From positions 1 through 5,579 of the forward strand of contig JANQSK010001150.1 of the NCBI GenBank assembly GCA_028284105.1: a stretch of 5,579 nucleotides of DNA, given 5' to 3'. Position numbers and translations under genes: made by a program. The stretch comes from Anaerolineae bacterium (GTDB taxonomy: Bacteria; Chloroflexota; Anaerolineae; Promineifilales; Promineifilaceae). This document shows, in pieces, positions 1 through 5,435 of this stretch; within the stretch, counting starts at the first letter, position 1, and the number at the start of each line of letters is the position of its first letter. The notes beneath the pieces were generated by a model that worked only from the letters and a program-made list of their open reading frames with translations, did not search any database and had not been told where the DNA came from.

Positions 1-1947
1 TAAATCCGCTGTATACGATTGCATTTCTGCCAGTGGCACTTCTGCTTTAACAATGCTTTTGGTGCCTTCTTGGTCCATACCCAGAATGGTCGCCCGGCGT
101 GTATTAAAGTCACCCATAATGTCACCCATATTGTCTGCGGGAACTGTAACCTCAACTGTGTAGATTGGCTCTAGAAGCTGAGGCCCTGCACCCAACATGG
201 CTTCTTTGAAACATTCACGACCGGCTGTTTGGAAGGCGATTTCTTTAGAGTCTACAGGATGCTCTTTACCGTCATAAATAACCGCTTTGACACCCACAAC
301 GGGGAACCCAGCAATTGGCCCTGCTTCAAGCGCCTGACGGCACCCTTTTTCAGTGGCAGCTACAAATGGGGCAGATACCGCACCACCAAAGATCTCTGAC
401 CCAAATTCAAACCCTCCTTCATCCCCAAGTGATTCAAGGCGAAGGAAAACACGGCCGTATTGACCAGCACCACCCGTTTGTTTCTTGTGAGTGTAATCTG
501 CTGAGTTTGTTTTTGTAATTGTTTCGCGATAAGGAATCTTTGGAACGGCCGTTGTTAAGTTGATACCAAATTTAGATTTTGCTTTTTTAATCGCAATAGC
601 TAAATGAGTTGTACCCATACCGGCCAAAATCGTTTCACGAGTAGCTGGTTCCGTGTAATAACGGAGCGTTAAATCTTCATCGGTAAGACGTGTTAGAGAG
701 GAACTCATCTTAGAAACATCAGATTGTGTTTCTGGTGAAATTGCGAGTTGAGCAATGGGGTTTGGTTGAGCAATTGGAGCCATTGTTAGGCGATTGCTTT
801 TTTCACAAAGCGTGTTGTTTGTACCTGTGTCACCCAACTTAACGACCACACCAATGTCACCTGCGTGTAGCTTGGCAATTGGGGTTTGCTCTTTTCCTGT
901 TAATGCTTGAAGGGGGCCTACCCGAACTTCGCTATCAAGGTTTCCATCCCATACACGGGTATCAGAATTGAGCGTTCCACCGTATACACGGATAAAGCTC
1001 ATCTTGCCATAAGGGTCTTCGCGTGTTTTAAAGACGAAGGCAGACAATGGGGAATCATTACTTACGGCGTGAGATTCAACCTCACCAGAACTGTTTTCAA
1101 CCTCAAATTCTCTATATTCGGCAGGAGAAGGGAAAAGCCGAACCATCGCATTCATGGCTGGAGTCATTGCAATACCGGGCTCTTGGGCGCAATAAATAAC
1201 TGGCGTCACAAGGCCTTGCATCATGGCTGCTTTCAAGCCTTGAACAATTTCCTCGTCTGTTAGATTGTCTTCTTCAAAATATTTTTCAAGGAGCTCATCA
1301 TCCCCTTCGGCAGCAGCTTCAACAAGCGCTAAACGACCTGCTTCAGCAGCATCAATCATATCATCAGGGATTGGGGCGCGTTCATCGTTATCACCCAAAC
1401 GGCATTCCATTGCGAAGAGGTCAACAACACCTTTGAACGTAGGACCTTCACCGATTGGAAGCTGTAATTGAACAAAATTTCCGTCAAGGTTTTCTTCAAT
1501 GCTGGTCATGGCACGTGCCACACGCACATTGTCCCGATCCATCTTGCTCACGACGACCAATTTAGGAAGATCGCGATTCTTGATTGATTGCCAAACAATT
1601 TCCGTACCTACTTCAACGCCAGAGACACCTTCAACAAAAACCATCGCACCTTCAGCAACGTGTAAAGCTGAATTTGTTTCCCCAATAAAGTCTGCGTAAC
1701 CGGGGGTATCTAAAACGTTGACTTTGGTGTTTTTCCATATGATTGGGGCCATTGCCATCGCAATTGAACCCTGTCGTTCGATTTCTTCTTCTTCAAAGTC
1801 AAGTGCTGCAGTACCGTTTTGCACACTTCCCATCCTGGAGGTGACTTTTGTGTTGGACAATAAGCGCTCAACAAACGTCGTCGTGCCAGCTCCATTATGG
1901 GAAACAAGCGCAATGTTGCGAATTTGATCAGTTGTATATTCTTTCAT
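1..1947 (-). CDS. Elongation factor G-like translational GTPase with a degenerate G domain (3' end cut by window)
   Basis: This is an open frame of 649 codons from ATG at 1947 with no stop before the left edge. EF-G is normally about 690-700 residues, so roughly 40 C-terminal residues are missing. Visible order: G domain (about 9-275, start MKEYTTDQIRNIALVSHNGAG), beta-barrel domain II (about 297-385), domain III (about 396-470), domain IV with the EF-G signature HKKQTGGAGQYGRV (487-500), and domain V beginning at about 595. Canonical EF-G is cytosolic and drives ribosomal translocation and recycling with GTP; this copy resembles the EF-G2/EF-G-like branch. The P-loop reads GAGTTT, with Thr22 where lysine is expected. 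G3 is DTPGY (80-84, Tyr for the catalytic His), G4 is SKMD (134-137, Ser for Asn), and the G5 region reads CAQ (253-255) rather than GSA. Switch I keeps a hydroxyl residue (Ser61). The reading frame is intact throughout, so this is not simple decay. Assignment to the EF-G superfamily is firm; its role as a paralogue is inferred. Confidence 0.95.
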   Translation of the reverse strand, partial: MKEYTTDQIRNIALVSHNGAGTTTFVERLLSNTKVTSRMGSVQNGTAALDFEEEEIERQGSIAMAMAPIIWKNTKVNVLDTPGYADFIGETNSALHVAEGAMVFVEGVSGVEVGTEIVWQSIKNRDLPKLVVVSKMDRDNVRVARAMTSIEENLDGNFVQLQLPIGEGPTFKGVVDLFAMECRLGDNDERAPIPDDMIDAAEAGRLALVEAAAEGDDELLEKYFEEDNLTDEEIVQGLKAAMMQGLVTPVIYCAQEPGIAMTPAMNAMVRLFPSPAEYREFEVENSSGEVESHAVSNDSPLSAFVFKTREDPYGKMSFIRVYGGTLNSDTRVWDGNLDSEVRVGPLQALTGKEQTPIAKLHAGDIGVVVKLGDTGTNNTLCEKSNRLTMAPIAQPNPIAQLAISPETQSDVSKMSSSLTRLTDEDLTLRYYTEPATRETILAGMGTTHLAIAIKKAKSKFGINLTTAVPKIPYRETITKTNSADYTHKKQTGGAGQYGRVFLRLESLGDEGGFEFGSEIFGGAVSAPFVAATEKGCRQALEAGPIAGFPVVGVKAVIYDGKEHPVDSKEIAFQTAGRECFKEAMLGAGPQLLEPIYTVEVTVPADNMGDIMGDFNTRRATILGMDQEGTKSIVKAEVPLAEMQSYTADL

Positions 1948-1955
1948 ATGAAAAA

Positions 1956-1967
1956 CCCTCTTCTCCT
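1956..1967 (-). promoter_or_regulatory. Ribosome binding site of the EF-G-like gene
   Basis: Read on the minus strand this is AGGAGAAGAGGG. The proximal GAGGG lies 8 bases before the ATG at 1947, and the AGGAG lies further up. It supports the chosen start, which also matches the usual N-terminus of EF-G-like proteins. Confidence 0.7.
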
Positions 1968-2036
1968 AAAGAATTTGGCAAAAATAGGCTTAAAATGAAA
2001 CCGATTTTTGCTTAACTTGTGTGGAAATGTATACGG

Positions 2037-2068
2037 AAAAATAAAGGATGGTGTTAGACAGCCGTCCT
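2037..2068 (-). terminator. Candidate terminator or attenuator in the leader of the EF-G-like gene
   Basis: On the minus strand AGGA pairs with TCCT (one C-A mismatch follows), GG with CC, then one bulged C, and TGT pairs with ACA around a CTA loop. The run TTATTTTT follows at once. The shape is that of a short intrinsic terminator, about 90 bases before the ATG of the EF-G-like gene. If the promoter is upstream of 2068, this could attenuate transcription of that gene. If the promoter is downstream, it would only stop stray antisense transcripts. The mismatch and bulge make the stem modest, so the call is tentative. Confidence 0.3.
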
Positions 2069-2137
2069 CCTCAAAAACAATTCAATTTTTGTGCAAAAAA
2101 AGTCGAGTGGTTTGATAAAGCTTTAGCCATAAAAGTG

Positions 2138-2198
2138 CTGACAGTTAGGTGATTGGCACAATTTATTCTGAATAAATGTGCAGACAACGTTTGCCAAT
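2138..2198. promoter_or_regulatory. Candidate divergent promoters overlapping a palindromic operator
   Basis: The core is the perfect palindrome ATTTATTC-T-GAATAAAT (2161-2177). It is bordered by GCAC (2156-2159) and GTGC (2178-2181), and enclosed by ATTGGCA (2152-2158) and its complement TGCCAAT (2192-2198). A plus-strand sigma70-like promoter can be drawn: CTGACA (2138-2143), 18 bases, TTTATT (2162-2167). A minus-strand one can also be drawn: TTGTCT (complement of 2182-2187), 16 bases, TAAATT (complement of 2160-2165). Both -10 boxes fall on the palindrome, so a bound dimeric repressor could control the YyaL-like operon and the EF-G-like gene together. The symmetry is visible directly; the promoter boxes are partial matches and the operator role is inference. 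Confidence 0.35.
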
Positions 2199-2205
2199 TC
2201 CATAA

Positions 2206-2255
2206 GAACCGCAAAAATGCCAGTTTGCATCCATCAGAATCGGTTTTTGCGGTTC
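2206..2255. repeat. Perfect 12-bp inverted repeat upstream of the YyaL-like gene
   Basis: GAACCGCAAAAA (2206-2217) is exactly complementary to TTTTTGCGGTTC (2244-2255), with 26 bases between. The loop can form a small extra stem, TGC (2218-2220) with GCA (2227-2229). No T tract follows, so it does not look like a terminator. It lies downstream of the candidate plus promoter, so it would form a stem-loop in the 5' leader of the YyaL-epimerase mRNA, ending 36 bases before the possible TTG start and 72 before the preferred ATG. It may be an RNA control element or a protein-binding site. Confidence 0.6.
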
Positions 2256-2280
2256 ACCTAAGTTTTTCGATTTTAGACGA

Positions 2281-2294
2281 AAGGGGGGGCATTG
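2281..2294 (+). promoter_or_regulatory. Alternative TTG start (2292) with G-run ribosome-binding-like sequence
   Basis: An AAGG followed by more G (a run of seven G, 2283-2289) sits just before an in-frame TTG at 2292. That start would add 12 residues (MSKRLIELSSRS) to the YyaL-like protein. The ATG at 2328 begins MSNQLVNENSPYLLQHA, which matches where family members normally begin, but it has no Shine-Dalgarno sequence in front. The sequence alone does not settle which is used. A change in length of the G run would alter the spacing to the TTG start. Confidence 0.35.
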
Positions 2295-2327
2295 TCAAAG
2301 CGGCTAATTGAGTTATCATCCCGCTCT

Positions 2328-4385
2328 ATGTCGAATCAATTGGTGAATGAAAATAGCCCCTATTTATTACAACATGCTGATAATCCTGTCGACTGGCTTC
2401 CTTGGAGTGAACAAGGGCTTGAGCAGGCTAAAAAAGCGGATTTACCGATCTTGCTAAGTATTGGGTATGCGGCCTGTCATTGGTGTCATGTTATGGCGCA
2501 TGAGTCGTTTGAAGATGAAGAAACGGCCGTATTTATGAATCAGCATTTTATCAACATTAAAGTCGACCGAGAAGAGCGTCCTGATGTTGATTCAATCTAT
2601 ATGGATGCCGTTGTAGCCATGACTGGGCAAGGGGGCTGGCCAATGACTGTTTTCCTCACGTCTGATGGACGGCCGTTTTATGGTGGTACCTATTTTCCTC
2701 CAACACCTCGATTTGGGATGCCAAGTTTTGTGCAGTTGATGCAAGGCATTGTTGATGCATGGCAAAATCGGCGTGATGAGATTGAAGAAAGCGCCACAAA
2801 AATAGCCACACATTTGGGCCAACAGTCCGCCGTTATTAAACTCAATGTTTCAGAAGAAGTGCCACAGTTAACGCAATCATATTTCGCGGAAGCCAATAGT
2901 GAATTGCTCAAAGCATTTGACCATGCCAAAGGCGGATTTGGACAGGCTCCAAAATTCCCGCCCTCCATGACCTTGACTTATTTGCTCCAACATCATCACT
3001 TGTATGGGGATAGCATGGCGCTCCATATGGCTGAAACCACTTTGAAAAAGATGGCGTACGGCGGCATGTATGATCAGCTTGGAGGCGGATTTGCCCGCTA
3101 TTCAACAGACAATGATTGGTTAGTGCCCCATTTTGAAAAGATGCTCTATGACAATGCCTTATTAAGCCGAGTGTACCTGCTCGCTTATCGCGCAACTGGG
3201 AACGCTTTGTATCGACGCATCGTTGAAGAAACGCTCGATTTTGTGATTCGTGAAATGCGTCATGAACTGGGCGGATTTTATAGTAGCTACGACGCAGATA
3301 GTGAAGGGGTTGAAGGAAAGTTTTACGTATGGCAAGCGGATGAGATCCGTACTCACCTCGGAGAAGATGCAGATCTGTTTATGCGTTATTATGACGTCTC
3401 TGAACGGGGCAACTGGGAAGGGAACACAATCTTAAATATGCGGTTTGAGCCTTCTGACATTGCCAAGGAATTTGACATTTCAGTCTCAGAGTTACAAGAG
3501 CGTATCGAGCGAGCTAAAGCAACGCTTTATGAGGTTCGTTCAAAGCGTATATGGCCTGGATTAGATGATAAGGTTTTAACTGCTTGGAATGGGTTGATGC
3601 TTGCCTCATATGCAGAAGCGGGACGATTTTTAAACCGGCAAGATTATTTAGACGTTGCTACCCAAAACGCAAATTTTTTATATGAAATGATGCGACAGGA
3701 AAACGGCCGTTTATTGCGTACTTGGAAAGAAGGGAATCAAGCTAAATATAATGGATATCTTGAAGATTATGCCTATTTAGCAGATGGACTCTTAGCACTT
3801 TATCAAGCCACATTTGATGAACAATGGTTCGTGTGGGCGCGAGAATTGGCCGACATGATGCTCATGCATTTTGAAGATGTTCAAAACGGGGGCTTTTTTG
3901 ATACATCCCATGATCATGAAGCTTTACTCAATCGTCCAAAAGCGATTCAGGACAACGCAACCCCAAGTGGTAATAGTGTTGCAGCTGGTGTTTTGCTGAA
4001 ATTAGGGCTTTACACTGGAGAAGGGCGATATTGGGACACGGCCGAATCGATGGTATTAGCCATTGAAAAGTTGATGCGGCAATATCCAAACGCATTTGGC
4101 CAATGGCTCGCATCTGCTGTGTTGCTAGATAGTTCGCCAAAAGAAGTGGCCATTGTGGTTGAGGAAAAGCAATCTGATGCCGATGCCCTGTTAGAAATCG
4201 TAAACAATGCTTTTCACCCCAATTTAGTGGTAGCCGTCGGCCAAAATGGGGACAATGTGCCATTGTTAGATAAACGGCCATTGATGAATAATCAGGCGAC
4301 TGCCTATGTGTGTCAAAAGTTCGTTTGTCAACAACCAGTCAACACACGCAATGCTTTAAAAGAACAACTGGAACAATCATTATGA
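2328..4385 (+). CDS. yyaL: YyaL/DUF255-family protein: thioredoxin-like domain plus (alpha/alpha)6-barrel domain
   Basis: The protein is 685 residues from the ATG at 2328, the usual length for YyaL proteins (relatives of animal SPATA20). The N-terminal DUF255/thioredoxin-like domain covers about 3-165. It shows SPYLLQHADNPVDW (10-23), the redox-type motif CHWC (50-53) in YAACHWCHVM, DREERPDVD (80-88) and GGWPMTVFLT (102-111). From about 185 to 600 it has the helical-barrel region resembling sugar-epimerase/glycosidase folds, with conserved blocks HFEKMLYDNA (268-277), YDADSEG (321-327), LTAWNGLML (417-425) and ATPSGNS (544-550). No signal peptide or membrane segment is seen, so it should be cytosolic. 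The biochemical role of the family is not established; a disulfide-redox or sugar-binding role is inferred from the folds. It overlaps the downstream epimerase gene by 4 bases (ATGA). An in-frame TTG at 2292 is an alternative start. Confidence 0.95.
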   Translation: MSNQLVNENSPYLLQHADNPVDWLPWSEQGLEQAKKADLPILLSIGYAACHWCHVMAHESFEDEETAVFMNQHFINIKVDREERPDVDSIYMDAVVAMTGQGGWPMTVFLTSDGRPFYGGTYFPPTPRFGMPSFVQLMQGIVDAWQNRRDEIEESATKIATHLGQQSAVIKLNVSEEVPQLTQSYFAEANSELLKAFDHAKGGFGQAPKFPPSMTLTYLLQHHHLYGDSMALHMAETTLKKMAYGGMYDQLGGGFARYSTDNDWLVPHFEKMLYDNALLSRVYLLAYRATGNALYRRIVEETLDFVIREMRHELGGFYSSYDADSEGVEGKFYVWQADEIRTHLGEDADLFMRYYDVSERGNWEGNTILNMRFEPSDIAKEFDISVSELQERIERAKATLYEVRSKRIWPGLDDKVLTAWNGLMLASYAEAGRFLNRQDYLDVATQNANFLYEMMRQENGRLLRTWKEGNQAKYNGYLEDYAYLADGLLALYQATFDEQWFVWARELADMMLMHFEDVQNGGFFDTSHDHEALLNRPKAIQDNATPSGNSVAAGVLLKLGLYTGEGRYWDTAESMVLAIEKLMRQYPNAFGQWLASAVLLDSSPKEVAIVVEEKQSDADALLEIVNNAFHPNLVVAVGQNGDNVPLLDKRPLMNNQATAYVCQKFVCQQPVNTRNALKEQLEQSL

Positions 4386-5335
4386 AGATAGCTGTTACCG
4401 GCGCCGCCGGTTTTATTGGGTCACATGTGACCGAAAAACTCGCTGAACTGGGGCATGAGGTCATCGGAATTGATGGCATGACCAGCTACTATGCCCGTTC
4501 ATTGAAAGAAACAAATGCTGAGGATATCCAAGCCAAAGGGGTTCGCTTCTTAGAAATGGATTTGCTAGATGAACAACTCAAAGAAGAATTGGCTGACATT
4601 GAGCTAATTTATCATCTTGCAGCACAGCCTGGCATTTCGGCAACAACCCCCTTTGAACATTACGTTCGCAATAATTTGATGGTGACTCACCATCTACTTG
4701 AAATTTGCGAGAATCTGCCCAACTTCGCTTGTTTTGTAAATATTTCGACCTCCTCAGTGTATGGCAAAATGGCGACTGAAGCCGAAGATGCGATGCCAAA
4801 GCCGACATCCTATTATGGAGTGACTAAAACAGCGGCTGAACAGTTGGTGATGGCTTATCATCGCGATAAGGGGTTGCCAGCGACTTCATTGCGACTTTAT
4901 TCTGTCTGTGGTCCTCGCGAACGTCCAGAAAAGCTGTACTCTAAATTGATTCGATGTATTTTGGAAGAACGGCCGTTTCCCTTGTTTGAAGGAAGCCGAG
5001 ATCATTCGCGTTCATTTACCTATGTTGGCGACATCGTGAATGGGTTGATTTCAGTCTTGCCCAAGATTGATGATGTAAATGGAGAAATCTTCAACATCGG
5101 TTCTGATATCGAGCATACTACAGGTGAAGGGATCGAGATGATTGAAAGCATCTTGGGAAAATCAGCGAAGTTTGACATGCTCCCGAAACGCCCAGGTGAT
5201 CAACAGCGGACCTTAGCCAATATTGAGAAAGCGGGTCGCGTCTTGGGCTATGAGCCTCGCACACCGCTTTATGAAGCATTAGAACATCAGGTGAAATGGT
5301 ATAAAACACGCATTCACAATCAAGTTGTATTTTGA
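4382..5335 (+). CDS. NAD-dependent nucleotide-sugar epimerase/dehydratase (extended SDR family)
   Basis: The protein is 317 residues, typical for this family. The N-terminal Rossmann fold has the NAD-binding glycine motif GAAGFIG (7-13) and an acidic residue at the end of beta-2 (Asp31). It also has HLAAQPG (78-84), the ISTSSVYG strand supplying the catalytic Ser/Thr (121-128), and the catalytic YxxxK at Tyr145/Lys149. GPRERP (177-182) and RSFTYVGDIV (210-219) mark the sugar-nucleotide-binding half. The pattern is closest to UDP-glucuronate/UDP-glucose 4-epimerase-like enzymes, which oxidise and re-reduce the C4 hydroxyl of a UDP-sugar. The exact substrate cannot be read from the sequence. 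The start at 4382 is chosen because MKIAVTGAAGFIG is the normal N-terminus; an in-frame ATG at 4310 lies inside the upstream gene and adds unrelated residues. Only a weak GGA (4370-4372) precedes it, so translation probably depends on coupling with the YyaL-like gene. Confidence 0.95.
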   Translation: MKIAVTGAAGFIGSHVTEKLAELGHEVIGIDGMTSYYARSLKETNAEDIQAKGVRFLEMDLLDEQLKEELADIELIYHLAAQPGISATTPFEHYVRNNLMVTHHLLEICENLPNFACFVNISTSSVYGKMATEAEDAMPKPTSYYGVTKTAAEQLVMAYHRDKGLPATSLRLYSVCGPRERPEKLYSKLIRCILEERPFPLFEGSRDHSRSFTYVGDIVNGLISVLPKIDDVNGEIFNIGSDIEHTTGEGIEMIESILGKSAKFDMLPKRPGDQQRTLANIEKAGRVLGYEPRTPLYEALEHQVKWYKTRIHNQVVF

Positions 5336-5347
5336 GAAGGGTCAAAC

Positions 5348-5404
5348 ATGGATGTAAATTTCATGAAATATCTTGATATAAAGCGTGTTCAAAATACTTT
5401 TTGA
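5348..5404 (+). CDS. Possible 18-codon small ORF after the epimerase
   Basis: ATG at 5348 opens MDVNFMKYLDIKRVQNTF and stops at TGA 5404. The sequence GAGAAGGG lies 6 bases before the ATG and is the left arm of the spacer inverted repeat, so a usable ribosome binding site is present. It would be the third reading frame of the plus-strand operon. An ORF this short arises easily by chance and the peptide is not recognised, so this is only a candidate. Confidence 0.15.
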   Translation: MDVNFMKYLDIKRVQNTF

Positions 5405-5435
5405 TTTTCACAAAACCCTTCTCAATGATTTTCAT
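5361..5435 (-). CDS. Possible 24-residue small ORF overlapping the stop of the membrane-protein gene (TAATG)
   Basis: On the minus strand the TAA stop of the membrane-anchored gene shares its last A with an ATG (TAATG, 5437-5433), a typical translational-coupling arrangement. The frame runs 24 residues, begins MKIIEKGFVKIKKYFEHAL, is rich in lysine, and ends at TGA (5363-5361). The 9-bp direct repeat of the spacer makes the repeated KI codons in this peptide. It is not recognised and may be chance. Confidence 0.15.
   Translation of the reverse strand: MKIIEKGFVKIKKYFEHALYQDIS
5389..5408 (+). terminator. Weak candidate terminator of the YyaL-epimerase operon
   Basis: TCAAAA (5389-5394) pairs with TTTTGA (5399-5404) around TACT, and four T follow. 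The stem is AT-rich, so it would be a weak intrinsic terminator on its own. It lies inside the larger 10-bp inverted repeat, 54 bases after the epimerase stop, where a terminator is expected. Confidence 0.25.

Larger units (their letters stand above)
1948..2327. other. Divergent intergenic region, no gene seen
   Basis: These 380 bases separate two genes transcribed away from each other, so promoters in both directions must lie here or overlap the ends. I see no convincing protein gene or tRNA. The stretch is AT-rich and unusually dense in inverted repeats: a hairpin with T tract (2037-2068), a 17-bp palindrome nested in a larger inverted repeat (2152-2198), and a 12-bp inverted repeat (2206-2255). 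It contains no copy of the ACGGCCGT palindrome found in the genes on both sides. Confidence 0.7.
451..4976. repeat. Dispersed highly iterated palindrome ACGGCCGT (six copies)
   Basis: Exact copies lie at 451-458, 545-552, 2523-2530, 2669-2676, 3703-3710 and 4969-4976. One-mismatch copies lie at 4038-4045 (ACGGCCGA) and 4274-4281 (ACGGCCAT). At this base composition fewer than 0.1 copies are expected in the window. All six are inside genes, in the EF-G-like, YyaL-like and epimerase genes, and they occupy all three codon phases (read as YGR, TAV, TAV, GRP, NGR and RPF contexts). This argues for selection or iteration at the DNA level, as with the HIP1 palindrome of cyanobacteria. Confidence 0.7.
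5333..5424. repeat. Perfect 10-bp inverted repeat spanning the convergent gene spacer
   Basis: TGAGAAGGGT (5333-5342) and ACCCTTCTCA (5415-5424) are exact complements 72 bases apart. The left arm begins with the stop codon of the epimerase; the right arm ends 10 bases before the stop of the convergent gene. The 72-base interior holds further symmetry: the palindrome ATTTCATGAAAT (5358-5369), ATATCTTGATAT (5368-5379) and TCAAAA-TACT-TTTTGA (5389-5404). A 9-bp direct repeat TGATTTTCA (5402-5410 and 5426-5434) brackets the right arm. No target-site duplication is obvious. It could be a small repeat-family element, a transcript-end structure, or paired ribosome binding sites for tiny ORFs. Confidence 0.55.

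Noticed and set aside
907..1263. Plus-strand open frame of 118 codons opposite the EF-G-like gene
   Set aside because: It lies wholly antisense to a well-supported coding region and its product shows no recognisable domain. The same holds for the smaller plus-strand frames at 315, 1265, 1499 and 1718.
1694..1710. Tyr in DTPGY as proof on its own that the EF-G-like GTPase is inactive
   Set aside because: To my knowledge Tyr at this place is usual in the EF-G-like branch, so only the P-loop lysine loss and the G4/G5 changes carry weight.
2072..2091. CAAAAA...TTTTTG inverted repeat as a terminator or operator
   Set aside because: It is only six A/T-dominated pairs and is expected by chance in AT-rich DNA.
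3928..4281. Minus-strand open frame of 117 codons opposite the YyaL-like gene
   Set aside because: It is antisense to conserved family blocks, has unlikely composition and no independent regulatory signals. Other minus-strand frames at 2592-3356 are rejected for the same reason.
4310..4381. Upstream ATG for the epimerase (24 extra residues)
   Set aside because: The added residues are the shifted-frame end of the YyaL-like gene, while the Rossmann motif begins exactly at the ATG at 4382, as is usual for the family.
5333..5424. Transposon terminal repeats (MITE)
   Set aside because: There is no target-site duplication at the outer ends and the arms are only 10 bp. It is kept as an unexplained inverted repeat unless other copies are found.
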